Of a DNA stretch of 64,000 bases, positions 51,401-62,276 are shown piece by piece. The number at the start of each line of letters is the position of its first letter. Position 1 is the stretch's first letter. Made by a program: the position numbers and the translations under genes. This DNA comes from Rhynochetos jubatus. Taxonomy: Eukaryota; Chordata; Aves; Eurypygiformes; Rhynochetidae. The notes under the pieces are model-generated. The model was not told the origin of the DNA. It did no database searches and saw only the letters and a list, made by a program, of their open reading frames with translations. The DNA lies in NCBI GenBank assembly GCA_027574665.1, contig CM050648.1, positions 50,639,200-50,703,199 on the forward strand. Reading direction: 5' to 3'.

Positions 51401-54400
51401 GCTCAAATCCACAGAGGAGGTCATAGGCAGAAGCACACAACAGTCCTCTAAAAGGCAATGATCCTGGGTTTCTAAATTATGCAGACAGAACTAGAGTAGT
51501 AAAGAGGCTTTATACCTTTAGTAAAATAGAAGTACAATTTGCTTTTCACAGTAGCCCGGTATATTGCTGCTGTTGTCTGGGTAAAATTAGCCTTCAAAAT
51601 TTGCAACTAAAACTGCTGAGGATTGCTCCAATTTGCATTTTAAATTACCTTTTCTTTTTAATCTTTGGATAAAGTAACTTATTGCTGGAAAAGCATACAA
51701 ACATATTTACGTTTTTGAATATGCCATTAACTAAATGTTCGTGGAAGCAAATTTCCCAGGAAAGAAGACAATGCAGGTAAAGCTGAAATCAATAGCATCA
51801 TAGTAAAATCTCCACCTGCTGTTAAGCATTCGAAAAATTTAAGTTACGCTCAGAGAATAAATGTCACAGGCTCCCATCAATGCCCTTCATACAGGTGATA
51901 CTGGAAGCAAATGCATCAACACTGTGGGCATACAGCCGTATGTGATACGAGGGGAGATAGTGCAGAAACACCTTTGTCGGTGCAGTATCTCCTGAGTTAC
52001 ACAGGTGCAGGGTGTGATACACCTCACAGTAAAAAGCTCTGGCGTCTAGAAGATGACAGTCAAATTTAGCCATAGGTTCTTGAGACGGGGGCAAAGTCTC
52101 ATGGCAGAGCTCCCTGAAGTTGCAAAACACACACTAACCACCGTGCTCTGTTGAAATACATTCACCTGTTTACATACACAGCAGGCAAACTTATATTGCT
52201 GTTCAGTGACGTTCCAAAACATGTGTTTGCTTGTTGATTGCTATTTTTTAAAGCAAACAGAAATGAATGTACGTGTTTGCATAAAAACTTGTAGATGTTT
52301 GGATCAAGATCTCCAAATGAATGTTTTGGCTAACCCCAAATTTGTGCCACTTCTCTTAATTCTCCCTATATAGCTGTGCCTGTTCTCACTTTGGTGAGAT
52401 TTGTCTATGGTTTACATACATAGAACGGTTGGATCAGCTTTTAAAGGCAATGGTTTTGGTTGTGCCAGCAATTCATTTTAGATAGCCTTCAGATTTGTAC
52501 AAAACAGCATGACTAAGGATACTGGAAATAATCACTGTGATGAAATATTAGGTGGTAGGAATGCAGCCTGCTGCCCTGCAGATGCATTCTGCCAAACAGG
52601 TAACAAATCTCAACCGGTTCAAGTATCTTGCCATCTTAAATATCCTGCCAAGAATCAAGAATAGAGATGTGGGTAGAATAACCATGTAGCCCTAAAATGC
52701 AGTAAATCCCATTGCTAGTAACAAAAAAACAGTGTCTAACAAACAGCTGTATTACAACATTGGTTGTAATGTGGAGCTGCAGACCAGTGAAGAACATGTA
52801 AAACCACGTTAGCAAACATATAAAACTACCCTGTGCATATCCTAGAGGGGCAAAGAAGAAGCCATCAACATGAACATCATATTCCCTGCAGTGAGCAACT
52901 CCAGATGTTGACAGTTCACCGTAACATCCCAAACCAGCACCACCGCAATGAGAACACCAACTCCAGGACCCAGCAGAGCAGGGGAAAGGTGAGGATAATA
53001 TCAGGAAAAGGGATAGAAACTAGTAATTGTGTGTAAGTTTTAACTATAGTAGTAATAATATTGAGGTATTTTCTACATAGAATATCTTTTTCTGCAATAA
53101 TTACATCTGCTCTACTAATGATTCTTGGATTAGACAGATAAGATTCAGTTATACTAATTATAAATTCTTGGGTTTATAGATATGTATGAGGTGTGTTGCC
53201 TCTTTGCCCCTAAACAAGGGTTTGAGCATAAGAATGGGCAGAGATATACACCAAAAAAGGTAGTTCCTAAATGCTTTCTGGGATAAACTTTCAAACGTAC
53301 CTTATGTATGTCCTTCTGTATCCAACACGTCTCACAAATTATTGCTCCTCAGTATGAAAACAGTAAAATCACAGGTGACTGTGTGCATTTGAGAATAGCT
53401 GCAGTTTCAGATTTTGTAGGCAAATTAAGAAAGGCAATTCAGAATTTGTCCTTTGACATCCAAAATAAATACAGACCCCCAAAACCATGTACTGCGTTAG
53501 TGTCCTTTTGTGTCATTCATCTAGAGAATTCTTCGGTTTTTCTTGGTCAGAAAATTTAACATTTTGGCTGAGGAATGTGCAAAGATTGTCATGTTATTCA
53601 CAATAGATTGAATAAATACAGGGATTTTCCAGGGGTGAGGCAGGGAGTGTGTACAGATTACTAATCCTTTCCTCTGCCAGTGGGCAAGCATGGCTGTGCA
53701 ACTGGATCAGAGCAAGGATGACTCTTAACTATGCAATCTACCGAGTTTATTCAGTAGTTTTAAGTTTCAGAAACAATCCGAATTATCATCCATATTTGTG
53801 TGATCTTCTCAGTAATTAAGGTGAGGTTCACACCAGGCCATACATTCTGAGATGAGCTTACGCTATTAGCAGCTTTCATCTGCGTGCCTGCTGTTTGTTT
53901 TACTGCGCGCACAGACGAATTTTGCCTCAGGAAAAAAACCTGCAGAAAAACCTCCACTTGCAGATTTGCAGAATAAACTATTTGGCTCTTAGTGCAAGCA
54001 TTTTCTCTCCATGCACACGCGAAATTTTCTCGTGAACGGGAATTTATCTGTGCACATCAAAAGAAGAAAATCCCTAAGGGCTCGGTTTAAATCAACAATA
54101 GAGAAGAAATTCAGGAATCTCCCAGCAGAGCACGCCTTGTTTTGCCGACTTTATATTGCACAGCCTTTGGATGAAATCTGCGGCAGCCAGGCAAAACAGG
54201 ACATGCATCAGCTTTATGTTTGTTCACTTTTAAAGGCTTAAAAATAAGCTCTTAAGAACTTACTGTCTTCCTAATGAGGGCACATCACCCCTGAGAGGTT
54301 GTGTTGCTGGTAGAGGCTGGAGGAAGACTCAGTCCCAGGTGCTGCAGCGTGGGGATACTCTCAGCGATAGCTTTTAACAGTTTTATTCCTCGATATGGAG

Positions 54401-54607
54401 GGAAAAGGCTGTGAAATACGAAAGAGGTTGCCATGGAGGTGCCGTCGGACCGGGGTTGGCAGTGCCTGGGTTTTGGACCATTTCAGCTATAGAGGTGGGA
54501 TCCAGGGGCTGAGCGGGTTGGGTCCCCACCGTGGGGTCTTGCTTCTCGGGGGCTGCTGCTGGGGCAAGGGGTGCGGGGTGGCTGAGGGCAGCCGTGCCTG
54601 CCCGTGT

Positions 54608-54663
54608 CTAACAGTAACAACAGCAACAACAACACTAACAACAATAATAGTAGTAATAATAAT
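54608..54663. repeat. Imperfect trinucleotide microsatellite (AAC/AAT)
   Basis: Runs of aac and aat/tag triplets about 180 bases upstream of the ANKRD29 start, at the edge of its promoter region. Confidence 0.85.
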
Positions 54664-54789
54664 CCCTAACACTTCTCTTCCTTAAAAAATCCTTTAAAGG
54701 GGAATAACGGCCAGAAGCCCACGAGCGTAAAAGCCATGCGGGAGGGAGGCGCCGGCCGCGCCCCGCCCCGGGCCCCGCGCAGCCCCGAG

Positions 54790-54823
54790 GCGCGGAGGAG
54801 CGCGGAGGAGCGCGGAGGAGCGG
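54790..54823. repeat. 10-bp tandem repeat (gcgcggagga), about 3 copies
   Basis: Three near-perfect copies in the ANKRD29 5' region, followed by a degenerate copy. If the upstream ATG at 54736 is used, the repeat would encode part of an Arg/Glu-rich extension. Confidence 0.8.
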
Positions 54824-54843
54824 TGCGGAGGCGGGGCGCTGCG

Positions 54844-54864
54844 ATGTGCAGGATGTCCTTCAAG
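54844..54864 (+). CDS. ANKRD29: ANKRD29 exon 1: MCRMSFK
   Basis: Seven codons from ATG to a GTGAGC donor, phase 0. The peptide MCRMSFK and the join to KETPLANAAF are characteristic of vertebrate ANKRD29, which sets the start. The context gctgcgATG has G at -3. An in-frame ATG lies 36 codons upstream at 54736 with no stop between, so a longer N-terminus is possible. Confidence 0.88.
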
Positions 54865-57800
54865 GTGAGCCGGGGAGAGGGGATGCGCCTTTGTGCTTGC
54901 CGTGCCGGCAGCCCTTGAAACGCTCCGTCATGCCCGTGGATTTAAGGATTTATATATATGTTTTTCTTAGGAAAAATGGGGGCGTTGGGGGCAGAAAGAA
55001 AGCAAACCGAGGCGTCCGTCCCGGGCTACGGGGTGCCTTGGGAGTGCTGCGGTGGCAGCTGATGGAGCGGGTGCTTCCCGCAGCCGACATCCCCAGAAGG
55101 ATGCGCGGTTCGCGTTACATAAATCGCGACACATACCCCCCCCCGCCTCTCCCCCGTTTCGCGTTATCCCGGCTTAGGGGTGGCCGGGCTCAGCGCTGCG
55201 GGTTTTGGTGCGGTCGGGAGCCTGCTCTGCACTTTCCCGATCATCTCTGCCCCTGCTGGTTGTGTAATAGTTAGGAAGCAGCTGTGGTGGCCCCTGAAGC
55301 TGGTTCGTTCCCTTTTCTGTCTGTGATTCCTGTCATTTTGTGTGCTTCTTCCATCCAAAACCGTGCAAGAGCAGTAATTCCCAAAAGATCGCCTGAAGTG
55401 AGGCTGTTTAATCTGAGGACAGGATTAATAAAACCGATCGGCAAAGAGGGAACCAAGCAGCTTCGGATGCTAATGGATAGTATTTATGCGAGACGTACGT
55501 CGTCTCCGTTACGCGCTCTCTGGATGCTGCGCTGGCCCTTCTATCGATCACCGGCTCTGTGCCAGTCCTTTGCCATGTTTGCTGTGTTGCGTTGCTGTGT
55601 TTGAAGGCTTATCCCCTGTGCTTGCACCCCGCTGCTGTCAGCGTGTCTCTTCGCCTGGAGCGCTGGAGCACGGTGGCACCGTGTTGGTTGGGTGGTGGTG
55701 GAGCAGGTGGTTTCCACCTGCAGTTAAAGCCCTGCCCTGGCAGGGAGCAGGGTACCTCTGCTCAGCCTCACACTGAGTGGTGAAATCTTTGTGTTCATCC
55801 CCTTTTTGGCCCTCCATTGATCTCATACCTGGTTTTTTTCCTTAGCCTTAGTCTCTTCTGTCCCTCTATTCTGTCTCTGAGGGTTTATTTCCCACAAGCG
55901 TCCACCCAGAAGGATGCTACCCCCATGTTCCTAGGGGTGCCAGCCCCTTCTTCTTGCCACCTTCTCCTTGTTCGGCCTCCTTGCTTTTTTATCTTGCCCA
56001 TCGGATCTTCTTTTCTGTTCTGTCCCTGTTGGATACTTTTCTGTGCCCTGTTTCTCTCTTTCCATTCCCACAAGTACTCCCATTCAAGGTAGCTCATTGC
56101 CTGCTCCCTCTACACCTGGAGAACTGCAGCCCCCACCTCCCTCTGCTTTCTCTCTCTTTCCTGTGTCTTTTTGCTTGGCATTTTCTCTTTCTCTCAGAAG
56201 ACTGTGTACTTCCCTTGGATTCCCACAGTGTCTGTTTGCCACTGTCTATTCATGTTTTCCATCCTATTATCCCACTTAACCCTGAGGTAGCATTTAGCTT
56301 TCTTACTGCCTGTACACATGAATATCCTCTCTTCTTCTACCAGCTTTTACCTGTCTAAACTTACGTTTGTATCTTGAATGACCTTTCTTTTTTATCAGGA
56401 TCCTTCATGTAGGATGTATTGCTATCTCGTAAAGCCGCCACTCTTTCCTCCTATGTCCCACTAACATTTTCCATTGTATCATTCTTGGTCCCAATTTCCA
56501 GTTCTTCTTAAAACCTTTTTTACTCAATTCCTCCTTTCCATTAGGATTGGTTTGGAAACAGAACAAACAGGGAATTTTCCTGTATTTTGACAGTACAAAG
56601 AACAAGCCATTGGGCTAGTGTTCCCTTTCTCCTCTCTTTCCTTTCTCTTTTCCTATTGCCTCTTTTCTTTCATTCTCAAGATCACCGTTTAAGAACTGCA
56701 CCTTTCTTCCTCATCTCTTACCCCACTGTGACCTGCCTCTTCTCTGCAAACAGCAAGTGAAAGGTAGGGCAGGGAGCCAGAGTTGCTGGTCACAGCATTT
56801 AAATACTTTTCCCCTCAATATTCCTATGATGCAACGTACAGATACATTATCACATTTTATTTTTTCTGTATTCCTGTATAGAGATGGTCTTGTCAGATTT
56901 ATAACATGTATTTGCCATTTTTTATTAAGTATTTTTGCTTGATGTCAGTACAGCATGAATATAATGCCAGATTTTCATCTTTGGGCTCTCGTAAAAGCAT
57001 ATAAAGAATAGAAACAAAGAGCATAGCCGGAGTTTGAAATAACACTTTAAAGATCTTGAGGAAGTGTAGAAAATTGTACCCTGAAAGTTGCTGATGCTGG
57101 AGCAAATGACATACTGAAGCGTGTCATTTTTACCAAAGCTATTAGCTAATCACTTTTTCAAACATTTGTTATGGTCTGTTCCCAGGATGTCAGTGGTGAG
57201 GATCAGTTGTTTACTTTATGGAGGCTGTAGGAGCAGACTAGCTTTATAATAAGAATTACATGAAAATTGTATCCAGTTAATGTCTTGAAATGCAACAGTA
57301 CTTCTCCCTGAGAAGTACATGATGAGAGAGGATTGAATTCATAACTGAACAACAAGTTGAACAACAGGAATTCATAACTGAACAACAGCAGTCAAGGCTC
57401 ATGCCACATCCTGCAGTTTAAAATCCATTTGTTGCTCAAAAATCATTCAATTATTCAGATTATTAATCTCAAAGTAGTGCCTTACGTTTTGCCTACCAGT
57501 GATGACAGTATTGCTGACATCACTTGAAAATGAAGAGCGCAGAGGTATAAATCCTTGGTTTGAAAGGAGAGGAATTGCCATATGGATCTCCTTGAGGCTG
57601 TCCTTGTAAGGTGCCTAGGTCATGTGAATGATTTTGCACATTACATTCATTGTAGCAGGAAAAATAACTCATTTTTGTGTTTGCTTTTTTTTATCACTAC
57701 ACGGTTGATAGTCTGCGTGCGCTGTATACGCTACTTTTGTACAACGAATCCCCAGCCACCCAGGGGCGTGAGGGGAAGTACAAGTACTGATTGCAATCAT

Positions 57801-60075
57801 TCCAAATCGGGTCAAAAGCATCACTGGGAAAAACCTGATTTCATGTCCTTGATGCACTGGAGAATTCTTCCATTCCTTGGGTCTGATCCAAAGTATGAGG
57901 ACAACGTTGCTGGAGAGCTACTGTAGGTATTACAGGGGAAACAAAGAGGTAGGAATTTATGACTCATAATGCTAAAGACTTTGGACTTCCAGACTAGGGT
58001 AGCACTGCCAACTTACTTCTCTCCTCATGTAAACTGATGAAAGCAGGTAAAGAATTCCTGAGTATTGATTCCAGTTCCTGCCTACCAGATCAATAAAGGC
58101 GTCGCTGTATGGTAGGCATAATAAAATGCAGTCACATTGCTGTTGAGCCCTCGTAGTGAAAACTGGGCTGGATGAAATAAATCTTTCCCTGTATGGGTAT
58201 ATTGCCATACCTCAAAACTTTCTTAAGGGATAGAGTGAGACAATAAAAGGTAAGAAATTTCATTTCCCATTCTGTAAGGTCTAAGTTTTGTTTTTGGGTT
58301 TTTTTTGCAATAGCTTTCCACTGAATATCATAATAATAAAGACAATATTCCTAACTACCAGCTCTGTAAATAAATATCTGCCTAATAAATCAGAGGAAAA
58401 AGGGCAACATGAGCCATTGTGTGTTTCGGTCAATTGCTTGCTTTTACATAAAATTTTAGTGATCGTAAGGTTAAAGGTTGGAAAATGCTACTGCGTTGCC
58501 AGCAAGACAGGTTTAAACTGCTCGCTCTACTTTGATCGACATTATCTACAGATTCACCCAGGGACATGTGTTAGCTGTGAAAGGAAGATCAGAATTTAGC
58601 CTTATTGTGCTTGCTAAATTTTCCAGGCTCCCGGCCCTGCGTGTGCTGAAGTATTGCTGTCAATTTATGGGAAGTGGCTTATCATTTATTGAACGGTAGA
58701 AACTTCTCTCGTCTCAAACAGCTGCCATTTTTCCAACCTGTGAATATTAAAAACGCAACCCATGGAAAGCGCTCAGTGCGACGGATCTGGGATAGATTCA
58801 CGCAGGATTGGTCTTGTGTCTGCCAGTTTCTGCGAGGTTTATTACATGTCAGCGAAGGAGGCAATTTACACTGTTCTACGTGTGCACTTGAAGTGTCAGC
58901 CATAAAGCTATTCAGTCCTGATTCTCTACACGTGTGCATTGACATTTAGACACGGGGAAGTGTGTATTACATTTTCTGAAGCAGAATGATTGACTTTTAT
59001 ATCCACTCTGCCCTCTCTTTGGGTTATCCTGAAGGCAGGGTTCACTGGAGAGCAAGGCCCCTGCGTATTTTTGACACTGTTTTGCTGTAAGTTGACCACC
59101 AGTGAAACGATGCTTTACTGAACTGTTGGTGGGTTTGGGCCTTATTAAATAATCAGCAAGCACGAACCTGCTCTAGGGTACGTACCGTTGCCATCACAGC
59201 GTTGTTTCCCCTCCGCACATCACCTGGCACAGTGATTGCCTGTCAGGGCAGCATTTCAGCAGCTGCCTGCATGGATCAGACAAGGAGGTCAGGAACAGTC
59301 TCTTTCTGCTGTCCTCCTCCTATGCTGGGAAGTGATAACTTGCTGCTACCCACGAGAAGTCACACTGTGGTGTTGTTTCTAGGACTAAGTAAGCCTCGAA
59401 AGACTATTATATTACTACCAATTTGTGTAACAGTGGTCTGTGTTATCTAGATTTCAGTTTCCTAATTTTGCCTTACCTCTTGCCTTGCATACCTAGTAAA
59501 TGAATCCATAAGTCTATAGACAGTGACATCTTAGCCTGTTTTTCTCTAGCATCACCCAGGAGATATCTCATGTGTCTACAGCTACAGTGTGTTAATTCCA
59601 GGGAGCAGGCAAACCAAACGCTATGGGAGGTGCATGAGGAATACTTTTCCTATCTTGGGACTTTATATGCAGAAAATGAGATGGCAGAGAGCTAACCTGA
59701 AACCCAGGAGGTTGTCCTGCAGCAGGACACATCAGTAGGATGATTCAGTCTCTCTAACTGTGCCCATCACAGAAGCAGACAATACAGGTACCAGCTAGCA
59801 TGTAGGTTTCTGTGACGTTTCCCTGTGGATCTGGACTAGCATCGTCAGCTCTCATTGCAGAGCAAGCTAAAAGACACAGGCTGCCATCGACACAGGGGAG
59901 ACCTGAAACAGCACGAGGTAGCACAGGGAGACTGATCTCTTTAATTGCACAAAAAGACATTAAATTAGCTTTCCTTCCAGGCTCTGGTTTTAAAAGAACA
60001 GCACACTAAGCATGTGTTTTTGTCCAATGTATATTCCAAAGTATTTTATTTCTGCCTTTTCTTTTTCCTCACCAG
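54865..60075 (+). other. ANKRD29: ANKRD29 intron 1
   Basis: 5.2 kb. It begins in the CpG island, then has a strongly pyrimidine-rich plus strand at about 55830-56760, a short tandem duplication at 57335-57389, and otherwise unique sequence. Overlapping open frames on both strands near 58674-58949 have no recognised domain. Confidence 0.75.
57335..57389. repeat. 33-bp tandem duplication, 1.7 copies
   Basis: The word 'gaattcataactgaacaac' starts at 57335 and again at 57368, with an inner partial repeat ('gaacaaca') between. Confidence 0.85.
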
Positions 60076-60186
60076 AAAGAAACACCCCTCGCCAACGCTG
60101 CGTTTTGGGCTGCGAGAAAAGGAAACCTGGCTCTCCTCCAGCTGCTGCTGAACAGTGGGCGAGTAGATGTGGACTGCAAAGACAGT
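60076..60186 (+). CDS. ANKRD29: ANKRD29 exon 2: first ankyrin repeat
   Basis: 37 codons, phase 0 in and out, with a CTCACCAG acceptor and an AGT|GTAGGC donor. It encodes KETPLANAAFWAARKGNLAL followed by LQLLLNSGRVDVDCKDS. The helix-turn-helix of an ankyrin repeat is visible (AAFWAARKGN..LLQLLLNSG). ANKRD29 is a small, almost all-ankyrin protein of unknown molecular role, presumably a protein-binding scaffold. Confidence 0.94.
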
Positions 60187-62177
60187 GTAGGCACACAATG
60201 CACCTACACCCACCGCACTGATTTTACATCGCTTTCCATAGCCCGCTGCGCCAAGGGTGCGGCAGGGACCTTACCTGAGACATTTGAGAGTCTTGTGGCA
60301 CTTGGGGATGATTTAAAGCCTTCTCTTGACAGGAAGCAAGTTTGGAACTTCCAGATAAAATAGCGTGATGATTTACATCGGTGGCAAGGGGTTAGGAATT
60401 TGCCAGCACTCAAAAATGTGTCTTACACAGTTATTTGTGGTGCTGACACTTTAAACACAGATCCTAGCACCTCAGGCTTCTCTTTGCAAGAAAATGTCGT
60501 TGTAGTAATAGATCATGGTGAAGAGCTGACTCAGCCGAGCCCAGGTAGCAATGATTCTGTCAGCTAGCACAGCTCCTCATAATTAGTGTTTTTTTAAAAC
60601 AACCCTGAGCCGCAGTTTCCACATAGGCGATGCAGAAGTTTGCATTTCAGGTGCAGCCGATCCCGCTCCGTGTGGCGTTCAGTGTCCTACACCCAGCAGT
60701 GCTGTCAGAAGGTCTGCTGGCCTCCTAACTTCTTCCTCGCGCCAACCCCGGCGTCTCCCAGGCTTGGCACCAACATGAAGGCACAGTATGATTTCCAAGC
60801 AAGGAAGAGCCCAGACACATGGCAGAAAGATTTCATGGGGATTTCCTTACTGTAACTGACATGAGCTGAAATCAGTTTGGGGATTGGAAAAGGGTTGAAA
60901 ACACAGTCTTGCTCTTCTGCCTACAACATTTGGAGAGATACTTGATCGTACTAAGCTACTGCAAAGGGCAGGGCAAAACTGAGGTTGAGAAGTTCCCAGG
61001 TTTCTTTTGTCTGGTGCTGGGACTGATTTACTGAGAATCATGCCTGTGCTGTACAGGATTAGTGCCGCTTCCAGCATGAAACATGAACCTGCCACAGCTT
61101 CTCCCACTTTGAATACCTTCAAAGTGCAAGGGATTTCCTAAGCCCATTGACTTTAACCTATCTTTGCATTTTTATTTCATTTTTGCTCTGTAGGCAAGCA
61201 TTTGTCCTGCAGTACTTCTGGAGCTGGCGGTATGACTGTCATTGTGACAGGGAGGGAAGGATGTTCAGATGGGGGCATGAAGTAAACAAGACAGAGATCA
61301 GTGTAAAGAACTAAGGTCCACTACTGCTCATTTTTTCTCAAAAGAAGGCTAACTTTGGTCAAGAATTTTTATAATGCACTTCAAAATATCCTGATATTAA
61401 TTTTACCTGGCATACACCTTTTCTAGACTAAAATATTTTCATACAGTTAAGGCTGCATACTTATTTTTATAAGGTCACACATTTCTTCTTTAAATCAATC
61501 TGGTGTGTGTGAATGCTTTAGAAGGATGAATTTCATGCTCATGCATGTGGTTTCTGTGTATTGTCCATACACCATGTACATGTAACCTAAATCTTGCTTG
61601 GTTCACTGAGGCAGTGACCTTGTGGTGTACTGACAGAACACGAACGCATGGTTCTGGTACGGGAAGCTCTCTCATATAATGCAAAGAGTCAAGGAGTGAG
61701 TTTGCTCTCATCGTTTGCATAGGAAATTAGTATTCAAATCACCCAGACCTCACTCCTGACTATGACTCAGAATTAAGTGACTCAGCTATGTCACTCACCT
61801 CCCATGTCTGAGGTTATTCTTCAGGAAATGATGCAAAGATCTTTGGGATTCTCTGATAAAAATGCTGTGCATAAACCAAAAATATTCTTGTTATTCTCAC
61901 TGCACTTATCTCGGGACAATAAGGTGAAGTCACTGCATACATTGTTGTCAGATGGTCAGGCCTTAGCACTGCAAGCAAGTCTGTAATGTTTTTGCTTTAA
62001 CACCTCCTAATTGCTCATTTTCAAAGTATCCTTGACAGTCGTTGAAATGGTAGCAAGTTTCCCCATGATCATAAGCTTCCTTCAGCTTTTCAGAGGAAGT
62101 GCTGTCTCTTCCAGACAGCCTGATTTGGTGCTGGAGATGTCTGTTGGAGGTACTGACCGGTTTTTCCTTACTTCCAG
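60187..62177 (+). other. ANKRD29: ANKRD29 intron 2, no feature seen
   Basis: 2.0 kb of unique sequence between exons 2 and 3. Confidence 0.75.
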
Positions 62178-62276
62178 CTTGGCACAACAGCTCTGATGGT
62201 AGCATCTTACTACGGCCACATAGATTGTGTACGGGAATTGGTGTTGCAAGGAGCAGATATCAATCTACAGAGAGAG
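62178..62276 (+). CDS. ANKRD29: ANKRD29 exon 3: second ankyrin repeat
   Basis: 33 codons, exactly one ankyrin repeat, phase 0, with a TACTTCCAG acceptor and a GAG|GTAGGA donor. It encodes LGTTALMVASYYGHIDCVRE then LVLQGADINLQRE, with the TALM.A...GH..CV..L...GADIN signature. The one-repeat-per-exon layout fits the family. The next exon must lie past the right edge; I could not find it before 64000. Confidence 0.95.

Larger units (their letters stand above)
41561..54606. other. Intergenic region between LAMA3 and ANKRD29
   Basis: About 13 kb without a recognisable gene. Seen within it: a T run at 47682-47698, an inverted repeat at 47822-47842, and an isolated CpG-rich patch with overlapping open frames at about 48150-48420. 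Remaining open frames are short and look random. Confidence 0.7.
54720..55240. promoter_or_regulatory. ANKRD29: CpG-rich ANKRD29 promoter and first-exon region
   Basis: A GC- and CpG-dense region surrounds exon 1. It includes GC-rich Sp1-like stretches around 54758-54775, just upstream of the start. No clear TATA box is placed; a TTTAAAG at 54691-54697 is a weak candidate. Confidence 0.6.

Noticed and set aside
55954-56358. 134-codon frame in ANKRD29 intron 1
   Set aside because: It results from the pyrimidine-rich composition; the product is a Leu/Phe/Ser/Pro run without a domain.
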